Source: Maribacter sp. (lineage in GTDB: Bacteria > Bacteroidota > Bacteroidia > Flavobacteriales > Flavobacteriaceae). Taken from it: a stretch of 56,495 bases of DNA. The translations under genes and the position numbers were made by a program. Below the pieces are notes generated by a model. It saw only the letters and a program-made list of their open reading frames with translations, was not told where the DNA came from and made no database searches. Shown piece after piece: positions 1 to 9,428 of this stretch. The stretch covers positions 1-56,495 of the forward strand of contig JAHENB010000012.1 of the NCBI GenBank assembly GCA_024643345.1, read 5' to 3'. Every line of letters begins with the position of its first letter. Position 1 is the stretch's first letter.

Positions 1-623
1 TATTCCATTTCCTGTAATTTCAACAAGGCCTCCGACTTGGAGTTCACATCGAGCTTCAGATAGATGTTCTGAATATGAAAATTCACCGCACTGGGGGTCA
101 CGAAAAGCTTGTCGGCAATCGTTTTATAAGTGGCGCCCTGGCTGAGATAATCCACGATCTGGTTTTCCCTTGCGGAAAAGCAATCATACGATTTTTTCTG
201 GAACATGGCGATTACCTTTTTGGCAATGTCGTTGCTCATCATGGCGCCCTCAAATTTGATCGAATCCAGAGCATGGTGTAAGCGATCTTTGGTGACCGGC
301 TTGGTCAGAAAACCATTGGCCCTATTCTTGAAAGCTCTTTTGATCACTTCAAAATCACTTTGATCACTGATCATGATCACCTTTACCTCCGGATCCTTTT
401 TATGAAAGTAGCGTATGCCATCTATACCACAAAGATCGGGCATGGCCACCTCCGATATGATGATATCGGGCCAGAGCTTATCATAATCGGATAAAGCATC
501 CCTCACGGAAACATAAATGCCCTTAAGGGCGTAATCCTGGTATTTTTCAAAATAATAATGGTAAGATTCATGTAATGTTACATCATTGTCGATAACGATT
601 ATTTTTAGAATATTTGATTTCAT
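1..623 (-). CDS. LuxR/NarL-type response regulator, degenerate receiver, cut at window edge
   Basis: This is a two-component-type transcription factor. An N-terminal receiver (about residues 5-120) is followed by a NarL/FixJ helix-turn-helix (about 148-205, with ARENQIVDYL and AVNFHIQNIY). The receiver keeps an acidic pocket (IDND, residues 11-14), Ser86 and Lys108 in TKP. The usual phospho-acceptor Asp is Glu58, in IISEVAMPD where the family has DxxMP; its codon GAG lies at 450-452. A Glu there often mimics the phosphorylated state, so the protein may not need a kinase. 207 codons are visible and the family is about 210 residues. The last two visible bases would begin a TA- codon, so the stop may lie right at the edge. 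The upstream intergenic region is long, so it probably has its own promoter. No sensor kinase is visible. Confidence 0.9.
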   Translation of the reverse strand, partial: MKSNILKIIVIDNDVTLHESYHYYFEKYQDYALKGIYVSVRDALSDYDKLWPDIIISEVAMPDLCGIDGIRYFHKKDPEVKVIMISDQSDFEVIKRAFKNRANGFLTKPVTKDRLHHALDSIKFEGAMMSNDIAKKVIAMFQKKSYDCFSARENQIVDYLSQGATYKTIADKLFVTPSAVNFHIQNIYLKLDVNSKSEALLKLQEME

Positions 624-1471
624 AACGCATGGGGTTTTGGTTAATGATCTCTGATATTTTAAAAAGAAGGGTCGACCGTTCACATCGGGAAAATGCGCAT
701 GGCAAGCCAAGGGGCATGGCCCTTTGGGAAAAACATCGAAAAAAATTAGACTGAAATTGATGCCCTCACCACTTTACATCACCGAAATGCATTTGATGCC
801 CATTTTTTGAAGAAAGGATTTCCCTTCTTTTAAAAAAATGTCAACAAATCACAACGGATCTCCTTCTTTTAGAAGGCCGTTCAGGATGTGGGAACCGCTT
901 TAAAGTGGTCGTTGGGTTTCACAAGCAAATTGCTTGACCCATACGTTGGCAAGCCATCCCTATTGAATGCAATTGGATGGTCGGTGCTGAGCTTGGTTTT
1001 GGTACCAAGGTCGTTTTTTTGGAACCACTCGAGGATGTAGTAGGTATTCATAATGTGTTGGATTTGGGGGTTAATAATAATTTTCAACTGGTATCTATTT
1101 TAAATGTAGTAAAATAAAACACAGACCTTTGCGTTACGTAGGTTTTTTCGTTCAAATGCACCCTTAGCACTCTTGAAGAATCGACAAAATGCACGTTAAC
1201 ACCCTACAGTAAAGCGATTACACTATTTGTTTCCAAATCCGGTGATACCCTTTTTTAGGCCCTCATTTTAACAATTTCCATTGTAATGGACTATCTCACA
1301 ACATGACAATCTTAAAGGTCATGAAGACCACTGGGGTCGGCTTTTTACATACCTTAAAGCTTTCTGGATCTTTATGAACGACAAAAAGCCGTTTTCCCCC
1401 GCCTCCAACAGCGGCCATTGATCAAGAGCTTATGGTAAGTAGCCTCCCCCAGGGGAACAGCAACAGTAATG
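624..1471. other. Long intergenic region with one doubtful small ORF
   Basis: This 848-base stretch separates the response regulator gene from the SprF-like gene. It holds one possible small minus-strand ORF (listed separately). A short hairpin (CCTTCT, loop TTT, AGAAGG at 862-876) lies just beyond that ORF's stop, without a U-tract. I see no tRNA, repeat array or recognisable gene in the rest. Confidence 0.5.
881..1051 (-). CDS. Doubtful small hypothetical protein
   Basis: This would be a 56-residue soluble polypeptide starting at an ATG (MNTYYILEWFQKND). The frame could extend 12 codons upstream to a TTG. It has no signal peptide, no membrane segment and no motif I recognise. The residue composition is balanced and not obviously non-coding, and a short hairpin follows the stop. 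No clear ribosome binding site is visible, but that is normal in this phylum. It is isolated in a long intergenic region, so it could be a chance ORF. Confidence 0.3.
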   Translation of the reverse strand: MNTYYILEWFQKNDLGTKTKLSTDHPIAFNRDGLPTYGSSNLLVKPNDHFKAVPTS

Positions 1472-3148
1472 CTAATCGTTACGGTTTATGAAAGCATCCT
1501 GGTCTTCATAAGTATTCGCTACCGTGGCCGCAGGATTATCGACCTGCATGATCCATTTTTCATCACGGTATTTTCCGTCAAGATTCGAAGTATAGGCAAC
1601 CTCAGCGTCTTCCTTAAAGTTATAATCGGCCAAATACACATAGTAGAGTCCGTTTTCCTTATTATAAAATTGCTTCGCGTTCAGCCCTTGGTCCTTTAGG
1701 CTTTTCATAAAAGCATTGAGGTACTTTTTTTCCTTGTACACATTGGCGATGACATAATAGCCGGTATTGACCCCAACAATGTCAGATTGATCGAGCACCT
1801 TGATGGGGAGCTTCACATATCCTTTTTCTTCTACCTTATTGATGATTTTTGGCGCCTTCTCTTCCACAGCGGCCACCATGATGCTATTTTGATCATGAAC
1901 AAGCTCTGGTTTGTTACTATTGCCGTCCTGTTCGATATGCTTTTGCAAAATGCGAACCAAGGCTTCGAACCTTTGATCGAACTGTTCGTTACGGGCGATT
2001 TCCATAGAGTCTTGTCGCAAGATCAACTCGTCCAAGATCATCCGATTTTCGTAGGCCATGGTATTGGGGTCTATAGCTTCTTGGTCCTTTTTGGCTGCAT
2101 TATTCTTATCGGCGACCAATTTCAAGATCTGTTCCTCATAGTTTCTAATGATGCCATCAATTTTTTGGTCATCGGAATCCCCTACATAATTTCGGCTTCC
2201 GGCACTATAATTTTCAAAGGTATAGGCAAGCGACAATTCATGGTTCCAACCGAAATCGGCTTCGTCTTGTATGAAATCTTTCTCTAGCAGATATCCCAAG
2301 GACATTTTTTTGTTGATATTGAAGCCAAAACCCATGGATAGTCCATATTCATCGTCCAGGGCCGTTTGCAACCAACCGTAATTGGGCAGGTCCAACAGTA
2401 TGGCTCCAATGTACGACAAACTATTGTCCGCTTTTCTGCCCATTTGCAATAGCGGCATTAACCTGGCATTCGCGAATAAACCCCTTGTCGCCATAAAAGT
2501 ATGGGTATATTGCAGCGACGCTTTGAGACTCTTATCATTTAAAGTGGTCGAAAATTCATTGGTCGTCTGATTGAACTGGAACATGTTCTCCGCGTAAATC
2601 CCAAAATCAAATTTGCCCAACGAAAGGGTGATACCGGGCTGGATGGCCAACTTGCTTTCTTTTTTGGCCTCCATGATCTGTTGGTCGTTTTCGGTCGCCA
2701 CTACCCTATTTTTATCTAGGCCTTGATTGAAATAGGTAACATTCGTACCAAAAGTGAGTTTGCTGTCCGAACCCAATTGTACCGAGGTGGCATAGTTGGC
2801 ATTGAAACCAAACTCCTGGATGACCCCCGACCATTGGCTGTAAATACCCACACCAACGGCGGTATGGTCGTTCAATTGGTTGCTGAAACCGAGATAATAA
2901 TTTTGACGGTTATCTTCAAACGTGGCATATTGATTACGGTGGAGCAAGTTCAAATACGATTTGTTCTCCCTTACCAACGAAAAAGTCGGATTGATCAAAA
3001 ATCGATTAAAAAACAACTGGTTGTGATAGGTACTATTTGAACTGTTGTTGCTTATGGTTTCCTGTCCGAAGGCAGCCATGGTACAAAGCAGCCCGCATAA
3101 TAGCAGTAGCAGGTATATTTTATTTTGTATCGTCGTATTGCTGTTCAT
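1472..3148 (-). CDS. PorP/SprF-family outer membrane protein with C-terminal SPOR domain
   Basis: This 558-residue exported protein starts with a signal peptide (hydrophobic YLLLLLCGLL, cleavage near AAFGQ). The next 300 or so residues are a PorP/SprF-type beta-barrel: repeated aromatic beta-strand segments, the family-like HNQLFFNRFLINPTFS near the N-terminus, and the AVGVGIYS and LGYLLEKDF strands. SprF-like proteins help type IX secretion and surface display of gliding adhesins. A charged, partly helical linker (about 330-450) leads to a SPOR-like domain at about 470-545 (GYYVIANVYKEKKYLNAFMK, then YYVYLADYNF). SPOR domains bind glycan strands stripped of peptides. The TPR/PD40 gene lies 163 bases upstream in the same direction, the usual SprF partner arrangement, and the pair probably forms an operon. 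No giant adhesin gene is adjacent. Confidence 0.85.
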   Translation of the reverse strand: MNSNTTIQNKIYLLLLLCGLLCTMAAFGQETISNNSSNSTYHNQLFFNRFLINPTFSLVRENKSYLNLLHRNQYATFEDNRQNYYLGFSNQLNDHTAVGVGIYSQWSGVIQEFGFNANYATSVQLGSDSKLTFGTNVTYFNQGLDKNRVVATENDQQIMEAKKESKLAIQPGITLSLGKFDFGIYAENMFQFNQTTNEFSTTLNDKSLKASLQYTHTFMATRGLFANARLMPLLQMGRKADNSLSYIGAILLDLPNYGWLQTALDDEYGLSMGFGFNINKKMSLGYLLEKDFIQDEADFGWNHELSLAYTFENYSAGSRNYVGDSDDQKIDGIIRNYEEQILKLVADKNNAAKKDQEAIDPNTMAYENRMILDELILRQDSMEIARNEQFDQRFEALVRILQKHIEQDGNSNKPELVHDQNSIMVAAVEEKAPKIINKVEEKGYVKLPIKVLDQSDIVGVNTGYYVIANVYKEKKYLNAFMKSLKDQGLNAKQFYNKENGLYYVYLADYNFKEDAEVAYTSNLDGKYRDEKWIMQVDNPAATVANTYEDQDAFINRND

Positions 3149-3311
3149 AGTGATAAAATTAATATTGATCTAGTGCGTCATCTTCCCCACCGGAAATTAA
3201 TTCCGTTCAGTTTCGTAAAACTTTTGGCCAACGGTTTCCTGATTTATTCTTGGTTGCAAAGTACATGCCCTTAGAACCTTTGGCGCAGCCCGGAAATCAT
3301 TAACGTTTTCC

Positions 3312-4583
3312 TTATTCATTATCAAATACGGAAGAAGAATAATCAATTCTCAAGTCGTTATTAAGGGCCTCCAAAAGGTTATATTCCCTTTTTTCCGTCG
3401 CCTGGTTATTCCCTTTATTGGTATAGGAGAACGCTACTTTGGTAATGGCCCCATTGTCCTTGCCACGGTTCGACATGACATAGCCCTCGCCTTTATCGGC
3501 CATAAGAAATATTGAAAAATCATCTTCCTCACTATTAATGGGATTGCCCAGGTTCACGGCCCAACTTACTTTTTTATGGTTCACCTGTACCATGAAAACA
3601 TCGAGCCCTCCATAGCCTTCGCGTCCTTCAGATGCAAAAAACAAGGTGGTGCCCCCCGCTAAATTGGGGTATAGTTCATTTTTATCGGTATTTACCTTTT
3701 CACCCAAGTTTTTTGGAACACCATAAGAACCGTCGCTTTGGATCGCAGCGACGTAGATGTCATATTTTCCGAAAGTTCCCGGCATATCGGAAGCAAAAAA
3801 CAGTCGTTTGCCATCTGCCGTAACGGTAGGATGCATGGTAGAAGCGTGTTTTGGGGCCAAGGCCACTTCCCGAATGTTTCTCCATTGCCCATCCAACTTT
3901 TCAGCCCTATAGATCTTGTGCACCAACTCTTTTTTCGAAAAGATACCGTACAAGGGTTTTTCAAAAGTGGCCTTACTGAAATAGGCGGTTTTGCCATCAG
4001 CGGTCAACGATATTGGGGCTTTGTATCCGTTTTGGTCCCCCATGTCATCCCCGATCAATGATTCCAATTCCCTTACGGAAGTCACTTCGTCATCAAAAGA
4101 TCCATCCCTTTGTTGCAAGAAATCCAACTCGCGGTACTTGTCAGATGCGGGAGTAGCCGAAGTATATTCCACCGAATTCTCTCTGATTTCGTAGTCTGCC
4201 TTGATGGCAGCGTACCAATCTTTGTCTTCCTTGACATTGGTAAAGGAAGGCCTTCCGGTTCTTCCCTGTGCATATTGATACCGTTCATAATAGGTAGGAC
4301 CTATGACACCATCTTCACTCAGTTCGATCAGTTTTTCATACCAGAACAGGGCCGATTCGTAATTTTCGGCCAGAAAATTGGCATTTCCCAAGTCTTCGAA
4401 TATTTCCTTGTCCTGGTATCCCATATTTCTAAGATGGTGGTAGTGGTCTACCCTTTTTTGGGCTTCATAAATATCGGCATCCTGAACATTGGAGGTCCTG
4501 AGGCCCTGTGCTGCTAAAGAAAAGCACATCAAATAAAGGAGGCAAAAAAAAGCCCCACCGTAGGTTATCGTCTTTTTCATCAT
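3312..4583 (-). CDS. TPR/PD40-repeat exported protein lacking the OmpA domain
   Basis: This 423-residue protein has a signal peptide (cleavage near SLAAQ). A TPR-like helical pair follows at about 40-90 (GNANFLAENYESALFWYEKL). Then come PD40/WD40-like propeller repeats at about 195-390 (AYFSKATFE, TADGKRLFFASDMPG, TLFFASEGREGYGGLDVFMV, GYVMSNRGKDNG). This is the first half of the large TPR-PD40-OmpA proteins encoded beside PorP/SprF genes in Flavobacteriaceae. Those proteins are commonly over 600 residues and end in an OmpA peptidoglycan-binding domain. Here the protein stops soon after the propeller with an acidic tail. I see no frameshift or leftover OmpA sequence in the 160 bases downstream, so the short form looks genuine. 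Its likely role is in the periplasm with the SPOR-bearing SprF-like protein encoded next. Confidence 0.8.
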   Translation of the reverse strand: MMKKTITYGGAFFCLLYLMCFSLAAQGLRTSNVQDADIYEAQKRVDHYHHLRNMGYQDKEIFEDLGNANFLAENYESALFWYEKLIELSEDGVIGPTYYERYQYAQGRTGRPSFTNVKEDKDWYAAIKADYEIRENSVEYTSATPASDKYRELDFLQQRDGSFDDEVTSVRELESLIGDDMGDQNGYKAPISLTADGKTAYFSKATFEKPLYGIFSKKELVHKIYRAEKLDGQWRNIREVALAPKHASTMHPTVTADGKRLFFASDMPGTFGKYDIYVAAIQSDGSYGVPKNLGEKVNTDKNELYPNLAGGTTLFFASEGREGYGGLDVFMVQVNHKKVSWAVNLGNPINSEEDDFSIFLMADKGEGYVMSNRGKDNGAITKVAFSYTNKGNNQATEKREYNLLEALNNDLRIDYSSSVFDNE

Positions 4584-4933
4584 ATAAAATTTTGAGGGTT
4601 AATACGTTCAAAGGTCAATATTATCGATGAAGCGATACTTAGCAAAAATTCATAGGTTTTCGTTTTTTTTTGTTACATCGCTTAAATCCAAAGTTTTGGA
4701 AAGGTGGTTATAAAAGCGATGAACCTTTTGAAGGTCCTATAAATAGGACGGTTTGATTTAAATATGGCAATTTTTAATCCCTTTCCTTGCGGAATTTTTA
4801 TGCCTCCTTATTTTCTGTTCCATGGCCAAATACTGGGTTTATCATTGAAAAAGATGGCGTTTGGAAAGGTTTCCCAAGGATGAATCGACTTCGAATTAGA
4901 ACCTGTCCCCTAAGCATGTTGAACTACTTAGGA
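4584..4933. other. Intergenic region, 350 bases
   Basis: This stretch is AT-rich and lies between the end of the cytochrome c gene and the start of the PD40 gene. It contains a short hairpin (GTCCTAT, loop AA, ATAGGAC at 4734-4749) with no following U-tract. I see no small gene. It probably carries the promoter of the PD40/SprF-like pair, but I cannot assign convincing promoter boxes. Confidence 0.4.
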
Positions 4934-7900
4934 TCATAGCGCACTTTTATCGGGATTCAGCTGATAGATCGTATTCTGAACGGTGCCTTGGAGGGCATGG
5001 CCTTCCTTATCGATTAGATCGTAAGAAATGGTCATGACATCAACAGCTTCGATGTCTTTTAAATAAAGTTTAACCGTTTTGCCATCGGCCATCACCTCGG
5101 CCTCTGAAATGTTCAGAATCTTCTGATTATACCGATCCGAGCCATACCTGCTGCTTCTTTTCAATTCCCAAGTCTCCACCTTATAGTTGGCTGTTCCTAA
5201 GGCACGGTCAACATCCAGTTGATTGGAAAAGGTGAGTTCCACCCCCGATTTCAAGGCATGCAGCGCGATGGGAACCGGCAATGGTTTCTCATTGTAACGT
5301 ATGCGGTAAAGCCCGCCGCCCCTTAACATCTGATTGGTGCCCCAGGCCGACATGCCACAGGCATAGAGTTGGCCGTCTCCGGGATTGAACCTGCCCCGCA
5401 TCACCCCGGTCAAAAACTTGATGTCGGGCAGATCGATGACCCCGCCCTGCATTTGTCCGTTTACCTTATCCGGCAATACCAATTGTACTTTCCCATAGCC
5501 ATAGGAAAAACTGAGCAGGGCGCCATCCAAAGGGCCCCATTTGGGACTATCGACCCACAATAGTTCCGATGGGGATCGGTCGAATTGCATGTCTACCCAT
5601 ACCATTGGCTGCTCCATGGCGACCCTGGTGCTGTCTTTCGGGGGGTCGTAACCCCACATATTTCCATAGAACCTGCCTTTTCCCGAAACCCAATTGATCC
5701 GGTTCATGGGATTCCAAAAACCTTGTTGGTCGGTCACCAAAAAACTACCATCCGGATTGATGCACACCCCATTGGCCGCCCTGAAACCCTTGGCGATGAT
5801 TTCGGTTTTTGACCCGTCTTTGCTCACCTTCAGAAGGGTCCCGTGTTGTGGCACCAACGCCTCACGGGCATGGCGCCCACTTTTTGCATAATACAAGTTG
5901 CCTTGCGCATCGGCCTGAAGGCCCATAGCAAATTCGTGGAAATGATCGGTCACCTGATGGTCATGGTTAAAGCTCTCGTAAAAATCGGTTTCCCCATCCC
6001 CATTATAATCGCGCAACAATACCAACTGATCCCTACAGATCACATAGATCTTATCGTTCAACACTTTGATCCCAAGGGGTTGAAACAGTCCCGAGCCGAT
6101 ACGTTGCCAATTCAGCTCGCCATGGCCAGCTAAAAGTCCGCTAATCTTCCATACGTCGCCATCCGTGGTACAGACCACCGCCTTGTCGGTATCTTTCATA
6201 AAATCGATGCCGCTGAGTTTCATCCTGCTGGCCCATGGATTCTCAAAAGGAGGGGTGAGCTGGTCAACCGCAAAAAGGGCATTGGACGATCCTTCTGTGA
6301 TGACCGTTTTCTGAATTTCAGGATAGTGGGCCTTCCACCCGTCTTCCGTAAATGCTGCCAGAGATTCCGGAGCATCAGAGTTCTTTGCGAAATCGCTTAA
6401 ATCGGAAACGGAGGAATCGGCAACGAACAATTTTACCTGGGCCGCCTTGTTCCTTTGAACCTTCAGGACGGTGTAACCGGCTTCTGCCAACAAGGTGGCA
6501 CCTTCCCCCGAAAGGGCCACTTTATTGGCCACAGGAGCCACTCTCATTTTGAGAATCGAAGCAGAGGGACTTATATTCAGCGTTCTGGTGAATATGGCCG
6601 CGTTGTCCATTTCCTCCATCCCCAGCTTTTCAAGTACCGCCGACTGGCCCACCGAATAGGAAATGATAATGTCATCTGCATTGTGATAGAGGCCTTTATA
6701 ATCTGTCCAATCCTTGGGCAAGGGTCCGAAGGCACGGCCATCCCTGGCCCTGAACCTTGGATCTTCAAAAGAGCCTGTCCTGGGATTGGCCCATCCCGGA
6801 CCAACGGGCGTTTCGAAATGCAATTTGCCTATAGTACGCGGATAGGTTTCATGCCTGTCGTTCAACAGAATGCCGTTCCAATCTATGAAGCCTTCCCCTG
6901 TCCATCCTCCTGCGACCCGCATCACGTCGTGGTCGAAGATCATCCATGCCCTTCCTTTGGCGATGCCACCTTTTCCCGGATCTAAACGTACTGCAATGCC
7001 CTTATAGGCAAAATTGTTGTTGCTGTAGTCTTCATCGGGATAGGGCGCCGGCCCAGGAGAATGGTATCTTTCGGGACCGGTAGCGCTGTCTGCCAATTCA
7101 TAGGTGTTGATGAAAAAATTCCCATAGTCCATATCGGCCCATGGCTGATAGGGCTCGGTTGCCGGACCCCTGGAAGTTCCCTTTGGCAACATTGCCAAAT
7201 AGCCGGGGGTGCTCGAAATATACTTTTCCCGTTGGTTGTTCCTGATAAATTCTTCCCGTATATAAGAAATGACATCGTATTTCTCCTGAGGAGTGAGTAC
7301 GGGTTGCGGGGGCATTGATCCGTGTCCCCGGGTAATGGTTTGATACATTGAAAAGGCATCACTGCCCGCTTTTAATGGCTGTTCCCAAAACTTGATCGAC
7401 ATGGGAATAGACCCTTCAACTTCTGGGTTGCCATGGCAATTGATGCAATTGGAACTGTAGATCCGTTCTCCACTCTTGAATCCTTCAAGGTCTGCATCGG
7501 CAATGATGCCCGCATGATCGATATTTTTTTCGGTAACGGACAGGTCGGTTTCGGAAAGCACATAGGTGATTTGTGATCGATCGATCTCAAAAGGCTCCAC
7601 TGCTTGTTTCCTTGCCAAAAAGGAATAATCTTTCTGGTCCGTAGTCAAGGTTCCCTTAAAAATATCCCCTTGAAATGAACCCTTTAGCTCCGAATCGTTT
7701 CCAAAAAGATCAAAACTTGCTGACAATTGCCCTGCATCGACAACGTCTTTCCCTAGGTCGAAGGTGCCCCAATCCAAGGAAACAAGGGTTGCCCTATAGG
7801 CATTTCCTTCTTTTTCCATTTTCATGACCCCATGGATCACCTCGTCTCCGAAGTCGATCTCATAGTCCCATGGGCCCTCGATTCCATTGGGCTGACAGCC

Positions 7901-7957
7901 CATAAAGAAAATGGAGACAAAAAAGTAAAGACCGTGAATGAAAAATTTAAAAGGCAT
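4934..7957 (-). CDS. Cytochrome c / DUF6797 / beta-propeller dehydrogenase-like lipoprotein
   Basis: This 1007-residue lipoprotein has a signal with FFMGC (Cys21). An N-terminal beta-rich domain is followed by a class I cytochrome c domain: heme site CINCH (Cys171, Cys174, His175) and distal Met in GHGSMPPQP. A DUF6797-type domain comes next (KGIAVRLDPGKGG, AWMIFDHDVMRVAGGW, VGPGWANP). The C-terminal half is a six-bladed propeller of the membrane-bound/PQQ-dehydrogenase-like class (YNGDGETDFYESF, ANGVCINPDGSFLVTDQQG). It is probably an envelope electron-transfer protein oxidising a sugar or similar substrate; the substrate is unknown. An upstream in-frame ATG would add 16 residues. I prefer the internal ATG because a strong purine-rich ribosome binding site lies five bases before it and the signal peptide begins there. 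It may pair functionally with the sorbosone-dehydrogenase-like gene 2 kb away. Confidence 0.85.
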   Translation of the reverse strand: MPFKFFIHGLYFFVSIFFMGCQPNGIEGPWDYEIDFGDEVIHGVMKMEKEGNAYRATLVSLDWGTFDLGKDVVDAGQLSASFDLFGNDSELKGSFQGDIFKGTLTTDQKDYSFLARKQAVEPFEIDRSQITYVLSETDLSVTEKNIDHAGIIADADLEGFKSGERIYSSNCINCHGNPEVEGSIPMSIKFWEQPLKAGSDAFSMYQTITRGHGSMPPQPVLTPQEKYDVISYIREEFIRNNQREKYISSTPGYLAMLPKGTSRGPATEPYQPWADMDYGNFFINTYELADSATGPERYHSPGPAPYPDEDYSNNNFAYKGIAVRLDPGKGGIAKGRAWMIFDHDVMRVAGGWTGEGFIDWNGILLNDRHETYPRTIGKLHFETPVGPGWANPRTGSFEDPRFRARDGRAFGPLPKDWTDYKGLYHNADDIIISYSVGQSAVLEKLGMEEMDNAAIFTRTLNISPSASILKMRVAPVANKVALSGEGATLLAEAGYTVLKVQRNKAAQVKLFVADSSVSDLSDFAKNSDAPESLAAFTEDGWKAHYPEIQKTVITEGSSNALFAVDQLTPPFENPWASRMKLSGIDFMKDTDKAVVCTTDGDVWKISGLLAGHGELNWQRIGSGLFQPLGIKVLNDKIYVICRDQLVLLRDYNGDGETDFYESFNHDHQVTDHFHEFAMGLQADAQGNLYYAKSGRHAREALVPQHGTLLKVSKDGSKTEIIAKGFRAANGVCINPDGSFLVTDQQGFWNPMNRINWVSGKGRFYGNMWGYDPPKDSTRVAMEQPMVWVDMQFDRSPSELLWVDSPKWGPLDGALLSFSYGYGKVQLVLPDKVNGQMQGGVIDLPDIKFLTGVMRGRFNPGDGQLYACGMSAWGTNQMLRGGGLYRIRYNEKPLPVPIALHALKSGVELTFSNQLDVDRALGTANYKVETWELKRSSRYGSDRYNQKILNISEAEVMADGKTVKLYLKDIEAVDVMTISYDLIDKEGHALQGTVQNTIYQLNPDKSAL

Positions 7958-8318
7958 GGTTACCTCTCCTCGAAGATTCTTTTTGGAATCAAAACTGTGC
8001 CCCATTAATTTTTAGAATTTCAATTTACAACGAACAGTATACGTTAACCGATTTTGGAAGCTGTTTGTTCTTCTAAAAATAGCGAATTATTATGAACAGG
8101 AATTTGGTACACCAACTTTATTTATACCTCGCTGCACCTCAGCTTGTATAGGGACCAAATATTTAGGGGAATCCATGCTCTGCAAATGGCCTATTGAGGG
8201 ACTGATGTCCTAATTTGGAGGTGAACTTAAACTTGTTATGAACAGAATGTGGTAAGCGATAGGAGGTCTAAAAATGGAGATACAGATTCGGTCGTTGGAA
8301 ATATTTATCCAAAATGAA
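7958..8318. other. Intergenic region, about 360 bases
   Basis: This stretch lies between the small lipoprotein gene and the cytochrome c gene, both on the minus strand. Apart from the ribosome binding site listed separately, I see no gene, repeat or terminator with a U-tract. Confidence 0.35.
7963..7971 (-). promoter_or_regulatory. Strong Shine-Dalgarno site deciding the start of the cytochrome c gene
   Basis: On the minus strand GAGGAGAGG lies five bases before the ATG at 7957. Such clear Shine-Dalgarno sites are uncommon in this window. It favours the internal start over the upstream in-frame ATG at 8005. Confidence 0.6.
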
Positions 8319-8678
8319 TTATTTAGAAAGGGCTCCCGACACTTTCTTTGCCGCAATACCGTTTTCAATTGCGGGTGTGTAAATGATGGTATTCGTGAGG
8401 TCATCGATCTCAACAGTGCCGTTAGCTGGGGCAGCCGCTTCGGTTGGCTGAACCTCGCCGATTGGGATTGCTTTAGTGAACGCGTCGAGGCTGGCATTAC
8501 CTTTGGCAACGGTGGTACCGAAATCATCCGTTGTCAACATTGCCAAATCGTTTGGACTTATGGCAGCCGAAACGACGTATTCAGCCATCAAATCGTGATC
8601 TTTTCCGCATGAAACCGCACTGATAATGACAATAAAAAGCACGCTCAATTGAATGATTTTTAAGGGGGAAGATTTCAT
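8319..8678 (-). CDS. Small lipoprotein, unknown function
   Basis: This 119-residue protein has a lipoprotein signal (IIQLSVLFIVIISAVSC, lipid-modified Cys24). The mature part is acidic to neutral. It includes ANGTVEIDDLTNTIIYTPA, which recalls the last strands of Ig-like/cadherin-like repeats, but the domain is too short to be complete. I do not recognise a family. It lies upstream of the cytochrome c lipoprotein in the same orientation, about 360 bases away, so co-transcription is possible but not shown. Confidence 0.7.
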   Translation of the reverse strand: MKSSPLKIIQLSVLFIVIISAVSCGKDHDLMAEYVVSAAISPNDLAMLTTDDFGTTVAKGNASLDAFTKAIPIGEVQPTEAAAPANGTVEIDDLTNTIIYTPAIENGIAAKKVSGALSK

Positions 8679-9131
8679 AAGTAGACCAAGGTAAAAATTA
8701 GCAATTCACTTTGCGGGTTAATCAAAACTAAACAAATACATTGAATGATCGATGAAACAAATCATATTTTCGATGAAATGCACTGTTTGGTTATTTTTGG
8801 TCTTTTGCAGGAATCACTTACTTAAAGTTATGTTATGCTATTTTTTCAGGTATCAGTTGTTTTACCTACTGATTCTCCTTGGAATTGCAGATTGAAATCA
8901 CCAAGGTGAGCATCTTCAGGCTTTATTTAACGTCACTGCGATAAAGGGCTAATCATTGAAATCAGCCAATGCCAAAGTTTTGATCGGCATTCAAAAGAAT
9001 TTCCCGGAAAGCTTTGGACAATGCCCAAGGAGGAATAAATGAATAGGATTCACGAAAATCAAAGCGCTGATTCCGAGGGCAACGCTATGGGCAGGTTGCA
9101 GTAGCTTTCAAAGCCGACCATGCGCCATTTT
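8679..9131. other. Intergenic region, about 450 bases
   Basis: This is an AT-rich stretch between two small minus-strand genes. Reading both strands I find no convincing ORF, RNA gene, inverted repeat with a U-tract or mobile-element remnant. Confidence 0.35.
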
Positions 9132-9428
9132 TTATTGGGGGGTCTTTGTTTCGCGAACTTTGTTTAGACTGTCCATCTCCTTTCGAAATCGTAGGATGAC
9201 AATGGTATCCATTTCTCGATAGATACTATCGCGCATGGCCGCCCAATTACGGGCATTCATTTCGAGAGTAAATTTTTGGATGTTCGTAAACCGATCAACA
9301 TTATGTCGATTTGCTTTCCAATAAGCGGCGGTACTTTCTTGGTGTTTAAGGTCTTGCAGATAGATCCCCACGACAAAGCATACGATAATCGCCCCAATGA
9401 TGATCCACAGTGTGCTTTTCTTTACCAT
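9132..9428 (-). CDS. Small membrane-anchored hypothetical protein
   Basis: This 98-residue protein has one N-terminal membrane segment (WIIIGAIIVCFVVGIYL, about residues 8-24). A charged soluble part follows and is probably helical (NRHNVDRFTNIQKF, FRKEMDSLNKVRE). The frame extends 20 codons further upstream. I chose the ATG at MVKKSTLW because it gives a normal membrane anchor preceded by basic residues. No family is recognised. It lies divergent from the PQQ-type dehydrogenase gene, with 560 bases between. Confidence 0.6.
   Translation of the reverse strand: MVKKSTLWIIIGAIIVCFVVGIYLQDLKHQESTAAYWKANRHNVDRFTNIQKFTLEMNARNWAAMRDSIYREMDTIVILRFRKEMDSLNKVRETKTPQ

Noticed and set aside
1787-2287. 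A 166-codon plus-strand frame opposite the SprF-like gene
   Set aside because: It is the antisense shadow of a gene with a signal peptide and recognisable domains; its product has no family features.
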